A DNA stretch of 61,436 bases from Methylacidiphilales bacterium (lineage in GTDB: Bacteria > Verrucomicrobiota > Verrucomicrobiia > Methylacidiphilales > UBA1321), in the NCBI GenBank assembly GCA_021272165.1, contig JAJSLK010000075.1, positions 1 through 61,436 of the forward strand. Reading direction: 5' to 3'. Under the pieces are notes generated by a model. The model worked only from the letters and a program-made list of their open reading frames with translations. It was not told where the DNA came from and did no database searches. Each line of letters opens with the position of its first letter. The first letter of the stretch is position 1. The translations under genes and the position numbers were made by a program. Of the stretch, positions 57,438-61,436 are shown one piece after another.

Positions 57438-58649
57438 GTGCAAAATTTCAGAACCATTCAGCCAAACCTCCTATCACGTCCTCTCTTCCCGGCAAACCAG
57501 CGCCAGCAAATCATAAGAACTGAAAATGCTGCACATTCCATTAAAAATGTCCTTCATATCGAGACAAGTGTGAATTGGGGAGGCCAGGAGTACCGAACAT
57601 TGGAAGAAATTCAATGGCTCAATCAACATGGGTACCGCTCCCTTCTTGTCTGCCAACCTCATTCCGAGATATGCAAAATGGCAAAAAAAAGGGAGGTGCC
57701 ATTTCTCGCTCTTCCCGTCAAACGAGGGTTAAATCTCGCCAGTTTTTGGAAAATCCTGCGGTTATTACGGCGCGAAAAGATAAACATTATACACACTCAT
57801 AGTTCGAAAGATTCCTGGATTACGTTTCCATTGTATCTGGCGGGTTGGACCGTCGTTCGTTCGCGACATGTATTACTGGGGGACAAAACCACTATTAATC
57901 GCACTTTCTTCTTTCGCTACGGGTGCAGTCGCATCATCGCCACTGCCAACAAGATTCAAGACGACCTGATCCGTCGCTTCGGTGTTCGATCCGACAAAGT
58001 GGATGTGGTTGGAGAAGGCATCGACTTCCGAAAATTTAATCCCACCGTCGATGGCAGCCGCTTCCGCAAGCAATTCCAAGTGCCGCCCGGAACTTTACTT
58101 GTCGGAATGATCGGAATGATACGAAAGCAAAAAGGACAAGCGCAGTTCATCGAGGCGGCTTTGCGGATCCTAAAATCCAATCCCAATGTTCGTTTCGTGC
58201 TGGCGGGCACAGCCACGGAATCCATGCGTGCTTATGAAGAGCAATGCCGACAACGCATTGAAGAAGCCGGCGCCAGCAATTCCATTTTAATGCCGGGCTA
58301 TATTGATGACGTCCCTGGCTTGATAGCGAGTCTGGATTTGATGGTTGTTCCTTCATATTCCGAAGCGCAATCGCGCGTTGTGCCGGAAGCCTTCGCCATG
58401 CGCAAACCGGTAATAGCCTCCTCTGCTGGAGGGCTGCCGGAACTTATTCACGACGGGGTCAATGGATTACTTGTTCCACCCGGAGATACGCCATCCCTAG
58501 TGAATGCGATAGAAAGGTTGCTTGGTGATTTAACTCTGCGAGAGAAACTTGCTTATGCTGGATACCAGAAGGCTTGCCCGGATCTGTCGTTCGACAGATT
58601 GATGGAAGCAACCCTTTCCGTTTACCACAAAGCTTGTGTTGCAAAATGA
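57438..58649 (+). CDS. GT4-family glycosyltransferase
   Basis: 403 residues by GTG 57438. The GT-B fold is clear: NVLHIETSVNWGGQEYRTL at the N-terminus, INIIHTHSSKDSW, KVDVVGEGIDFRKFNP, VGMIGMIRKQKGQ, and the donor-site E-x7-E region PSYSEAQSRVVPEAFAMRKPV. Such enzymes add a hexose to lipid-linked or envelope glycans. GTG 57438 is only about 7 bases past the possible -10, so it would be leaderless; an alternative is ATT before AAAAATGTC (about 57540), which begins exactly at the conserved fold. Overlaps the deacetylase gene by four bases. Confidence 0.9.
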   Translation: MQNFRTIQPNLLSRPLFPANQRQQIIRTENAAHSIKNVLHIETSVNWGGQEYRTLEEIQWLNQHGYRSLLVCQPHSEICKMAKKREVPFLALPVKRGLNLASFWKILRLLRREKINIIHTHSSKDSWITFPLYLAGWTVVRSRHVLLGDKTTINRTFFFRYGCSRIIATANKIQDDLIRRFGVRSDKVDVVGEGIDFRKFNPTVDGSRFRKQFQVPPGTLLVGMIGMIRKQKGQAQFIEAALRILKSNPNVRFVLAGTATESMRAYEEQCRQRIEEAGASNSILMPGYIDDVPGLIASLDLMVVPSYSEAQSRVVPEAFAMRKPVIASSAGGLPELIHDGVNGLLVPPGDTPSLVNAIERLLGDLTLREKLAYAGYQKACPDLSFDRLMEATLSVYHKACVAK

Positions 58650-59416
58650 AATTTCAGGTTTTGACGCCTTCAGGGACTGAGTTGCCTGACTATTTTACCC
58701 ATTTGGAGCCATTTCATGCCGCTTTCGAGACCGGGCTACCGATTTTGATGTATCACAAACTTCGTTATCCGTCCTTTTTTGCGCGCACGAAGAGTATTTA
58801 TTTGGATCCAAAGTTATTCGAGCACCATCTCTCGGAACTCTCCGCTGCAGGCTTTCAATCCGTATCCCTAAACGATGAATTGCCCATTGCTGGCAATCCC
58901 GACCGTGGTGTGGTTATCACTTTCGACGACGGTTACGCCAATGTATTCAAAAAGGGTTTGCAACTGCTGGAAAAATTCAAATTCAAAGCCATTCAGTTTC
59001 TGGTTGCCCGGCATATTGGAGGTCGCAATGAATGGGACATTCAGCATGGCGAACTTCCGGAAGATTTGATGGACGAAAGCCAGATTCGAGAATGGCTTGC
59101 CGCCGGACACCACATCGGCGCCCACACTCTGACACACATTTCTTTGCCCGACTTACCGGAAGCGCAAACTCGAGAGGAAATCGCTTCCAGCAAAAAAATG
59201 CTTGAAGACCGATTTGGCATATCGATTGAACACTTTTGCTATCCTTATGGAAAATGTGATGAGAGGACCCGCAATCTGGTTGGAGAAGCCGGCTTTTTGA
59301 CCGCCTGCTCGACTGTTCCAGGTCTTAATACTGCAAAAACGGATCGATTAAAGCTTGCTCGAATAAGCACCCGTTATCGCTCACGCAAACTGAAAGACCT
59401 CTGGCTTCTAAGATGA
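58646..59416 (+). CDS. polysaccharide deacetylase (CE4/NodB family)
   Basis: 256 residues from ATG 58646, overlapping the glycosyltransferase stop (ATGA). It has LPILMYHKLRYP, the first catalytic motif VVITFDDGYANVFKKG (Asp-Asp), the metal-binding motif IGAHTLTHISLPDL (His-x3-His), and CYPYGKCDERTRN. CE4 enzymes remove N- or O-acetyl groups from chitooligosaccharide, peptidoglycan or exopolysaccharide. No signal peptide is visible. Its coupling with GT4 suggests trimming or modification of a glycan made by the pair. Confidence 0.93.
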   Translation: MKFQVLTPSGTELPDYFTHLEPFHAAFETGLPILMYHKLRYPSFFARTKSIYLDPKLFEHHLSELSAAGFQSVSLNDELPIAGNPDRGVVITFDDGYANVFKKGLQLLEKFKFKAIQFLVARHIGGRNEWDIQHGELPEDLMDESQIREWLAAGHHIGAHTLTHISLPDLPEAQTREEIASSKKMLEDRFGISIEHFCYPYGKCDERTRNLVGEAGFLTACSTVPGLNTAKTDRLKLARISTRYRSRKLKDLWLLR

Positions 59417-59571
59417 CATCCAACCATTTGTTATAGAGAGCGAGCTATCTATTCGGGAGTCCGTGAATAATGCGACCGATGGATTATTGCAACAGACTTA
59501 TTTGCAATTATCTCGTTAACTAAAGGGAATCCAGTTGATCCATGAGCAGACTTAATCCAGAGCTTCAACTT

Positions 59572-60171
59572 ATGAAAATCATCTCATCTTTAATAATATT
59601 ATTATTTCCCATTTTTTTGCACGCGACGGATTTGCCGCTGGATGTGAAGCAAAGCTCACTCAAGTTTACGGGACACGCTTTCATGCATGACTTTAATGGT
59701 GAGGCACAGGAATTCAGTGGCAGCGCCCAGGCAGATCCACAGAAGCCAGAAATCGTGGTCAGCGCCAAGATTGATATCCAAACAGCCAAGATGACTACGT
59801 TCGAAAGCGCGCGCGACCAAAACATGTATGATTGGCTTCATGTTGACGCCAACCCGGCCATCAACTTCGAATTGAAGGACGTTAAGTTAGTCCAGGGCGA
59901 TTTCGACACAGCGACAAAGGATCATCCCGCCCAATTTACCATAGGCGGAAATTTCACACTCAACAAAGTGACAAAGCCTCTCGCGGCGTCGGTCTTGGGA
60001 TGGAAAGCAGGCAATTTGCTGATCGTAGTCGGCAATACCAAAATCAATACAGCGGATCATGGACTGCCCATCATTAAGCAGCTTTTTATGACGGTCGATA
60101 AAGAGGTCGATGTGACTTTTTACCTCGTATTCGATTTACCGTCAGATTTGCAGGTACCGGTGAAGCACTAA
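59572..60171 (+). CDS. YceI-like periplasmic protein
   Basis: About 199 residues from ATG 59572, which starts a clean signal peptide (KIISSLIILLFPIFLHAT); an upstream ATG 59542 adds ten polar residues. The body, SSLKFTGHAFMHDFNGEA, VSAKIDIQTAKMTTF, RDQNMYDWLHVDANPAINFE and FTIGGNFTLNKVTKPL, is the YceI lipocalin-like fold, known to bind isoprenoid-type lipids. Five bases separate it from the FAD oxidoreductase, so they are likely co-transcribed; 155 bases separate it from the deacetylase. Confidence 0.92.
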   Translation: MKIISSLIILLFPIFLHATDLPLDVKQSSLKFTGHAFMHDFNGEAQEFSGSAQADPQKPEIVVSAKIDIQTAKMTTFESARDQNMYDWLHVDANPAINFELKDVKLVQGDFDTATKDHPAQFTIGGNFTLNKVTKPLAASVLGWKAGNLLIVVGNTKINTADHGLPIIKQLFMTVDKEVDVTFYLVFDLPSDLQVPVKH

Positions 60172-60175
60172 ATTT

Positions 60176-61300
60176 ATGAAATATGATGTCATTATTGTTG
60201 GCGCGGGGCCGGGAGGATCGACCGCCGCCTTGGTCTTAAGCCGCGCAGGCAAAAGGACACTAGTCCTGGAACGTTCGATTTTCCCTCGTTCGAAGGTATG
60301 CGGCTACTCGCTTAACCCGCGCTGCTGGCCTATCTTTCAAAAATATGGGCTGATGCAACGTTTCAATCAGCTGCCGCATTTTGATATTGGAGGATTTACC
60401 CTTGAACAGGAGGGAACACCCATCGTTAGACATTCCTTTCGGGCCCAACGCACACGAACGGTCGAGCGCGGAGTTCTTGATCAGTGGCTTGCACGGGAGG
60501 CGCAGGAAGCAGGGGCCATTTACCGCTTTGGAGTGACGGTCAAGGGTATCGTCCAAAGATGCGTGGAAACATCATCCGGCAACTACGAAGCTCCCATCAT
60601 CATCGGAGCGGACGGACGAAATTCAATCGTCGCACGCCTAAGCCATCTATCGCACCCCTCGGAACCTTGCGGACGCGTGGCCTGGCAGGCATTTGTCGAT
60701 GTGCCTTCTTTAGGAGATCACGTGCACATGAATGTCTTTCCGGAAGGCTACTACGGAGTCAATCGAATCGATGCGACAAGAACGAATATCACGATCGTTA
60801 TGTCTGCCGCAACCAAGGCTACACCACAGGAAATTATGCATCGCTACTTGCCGGAAGCAACTTGTCAGCCCTGGAAAAGTGTTCATCCCATTTCCCGCCG
60901 CCCTTGGGAAGTCACGAATGGCCAGACGTGGCTAGTCGGGGATGCGGCGCGCATTTTAGAGCCACTGACCGGAGAAGGAATTTATAGCGCCGTCGCTTCA
61001 GCCGAGATGGCGGCACAGCATATCCTTTCCATTCCCGAAGTCGGTGTTACCGCCGCCGCCGCCAGCTACCGTCGACAGCATCGCCGATTATATGGTTCAC
61101 GCACGCTGGTCAACTCAATGGTCCGCTGGGCACTGGAAGATTCTCTGCGAAGCACTCGGATCATGAATATGCTCAGGCACTTTCCCTCTGCTGTGAGTCA
61201 TATGGTTGAATGGGTGCAAAGCCCGGCCAAGCCTAATACCCAATTCGCGAATGGTATTGGTTTGGAAAAGCCTCTGGCTTATCCTCTTTTTCAACCGTAA
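60176..61300 (+). CDS. FAD-dependent oxidoreductase, geranylgeranyl-reductase-like
   Basis: 374 residues. The N-terminus YDVIIVGAGPGGSTAALVLS is a Rossmann FAD fold, followed by ERSIFPRSKVCG, RTVERGVLDQWL, IIGADGRNSIVARL and WLVGDAARILEPLTGEGIY (the GD motif). This is the group that includes geranylgeranyl reductases and related flavin monooxygenase-like enzymes. With the lipid-binding YceI-like protein 5 bases upstream, an isoprenoid/quinone-type substrate is a reasonable inference. Confidence 0.9.
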   Translation: MKYDVIIVGAGPGGSTAALVLSRAGKRTLVLERSIFPRSKVCGYSLNPRCWPIFQKYGLMQRFNQLPHFDIGGFTLEQEGTPIVRHSFRAQRTRTVERGVLDQWLAREAQEAGAIYRFGVTVKGIVQRCVETSSGNYEAPIIIGADGRNSIVARLSHLSHPSEPCGRVAWQAFVDVPSLGDHVHMNVFPEGYYGVNRIDATRTNITIVMSAATKATPQEIMHRYLPEATCQPWKSVHPISRRPWEVTNGQTWLVGDAARILEPLTGEGIYSAVASAEMAAQHILSIPEVGVTAAAASYRRQHRRLYGSRTLVNSMVRWALEDSLRSTRIMNMLRHFPSAVSHMVEWVQSPAKPNTQFANGIGLEKPLAYPLFQP

Positions 61301-61306
61301 CCAAAT

Positions 61307-61436
61307 ATGCGATCATTTATTTTTGGATTCATTTCGGCCTTCGTGCTACTTGCTGTCGCTGGCTTCGTGTACATTGAATTGGGACTTGCGCCTGTGGCGA
61401 CATCCTCTCCACCGCTGCCTTTTGAAAGATTGATCA
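61307..61436 (+). CDS. probable cytochrome-c-type exported protein, 5' part only
   Basis: ATG 61307 starts RSFIFGFISAFVLLAVAGF, an anchor or signal helix, then LGLAPVATSSPPLPFE. This opening is typical of membrane-anchored cytochrome c proteins, in which the CXXCH motif follows; here the window ends first, so the heme site cannot be verified. Six bases separate it from the FAD oxidoreductase gene. Confidence 0.55.
   Translation, partial: MRSFIFGFISAFVLLAVAGFVYIELGLAPVATSSPPLPFERLI

Overview
The window looks like a chromosome segment of a member of the Verrucomicrobia (Chthoniobacter/Spartobacteria- or Opitutae-like). The main reasons are three pseudopilin genes that read like proteins D, B and C of the 'Verru_Chthon cassette', a large load of sugar-acting enzymes (GH2, GH38, GH94, GH36-like, CE15-like, debranching enzyme) each near a LacI/AraR/AraC-type regulator, and moderately high GC with many weak ribosome binding sites. 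No rRNA, tRNA or CRISPR array was found. Phylum and product names rest on motif recognition by eye; no database search was possible.

Layout. 0-2 kb: 5' part of an SGNH hydrolase and a LacI regulator. 2-17 kb: mostly housekeeping: PBP1A with a DUF2127 membrane protein, glycogen debranching enzyme, CoaB-like protein, an epimerase, a lone sulfate-binding protein, dapA-dapB, cysK, an odd hybrid sensor kinase without its phospho-acceptor His, miaB and a 3-methyladenine glycosylase. 17-30.4 kb: carbohydrate block: GH2 and GH38 (minus strand), a divergent GntR/LacI-hybrid (AraR-type) regulator with CCTTTAAAGG palindromes around the promoters, the pseudopilin trio, an AraC regulator and a GH94 phosphorylase. 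30.4-34.9 kb: accessory stretch with visibly more A/T, an esterase, a decayed response regulator, a large hybrid kinase and the first copy of a dispersed repeat.

34.9-44.5 kb: an envelope/adhesin block: FecR-domain protein, CHASE2 adenylate/guanylate cyclase, and a two-partner secretion pair (a 1,623-residue TpsA and its TpsB pore). 45-49.7 kb: a small biosynthetic-looking cluster: a 30-codon ORF overlapping an unfamiliar PLP enzyme, a TupA-type ATP-grasp ligase, and a convergent group II PLP decarboxylase. 49.8-54.4 kb: CE15-like esterase, second copy of the dispersed repeat abutting a GH36/raffinose-synthase-like gene, then an RHS/IS630 pseudogene chimera.

54.4-61.4 kb: an OmpR-type response regulator and sensor kinase followed by a probably Tat-exported superoxide dismutase, a GT4 glycosyltransferase, a CE4 deacetylase, a YceI-like protein, a FAD oxidoreductase and the start of a cytochrome-c-like protein.

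The most interesting signal is regulatory. Three promoter regions (before the PLP/ATP-grasp cluster, the SOD and the glycosyltransferase) share TCTGAATA followed by three TTCAG-like half-sites at exactly 11-bp pitch, the architecture expected for an OmpR/PhoB-family regulator. The local two-component pair is the obvious candidate. This would tie the 45-kb cluster to the 56-61-kb envelope/redox genes as one regulon. A second strong signal is a dispersed repeat of about 190 bp with a conserved three-stem fold.
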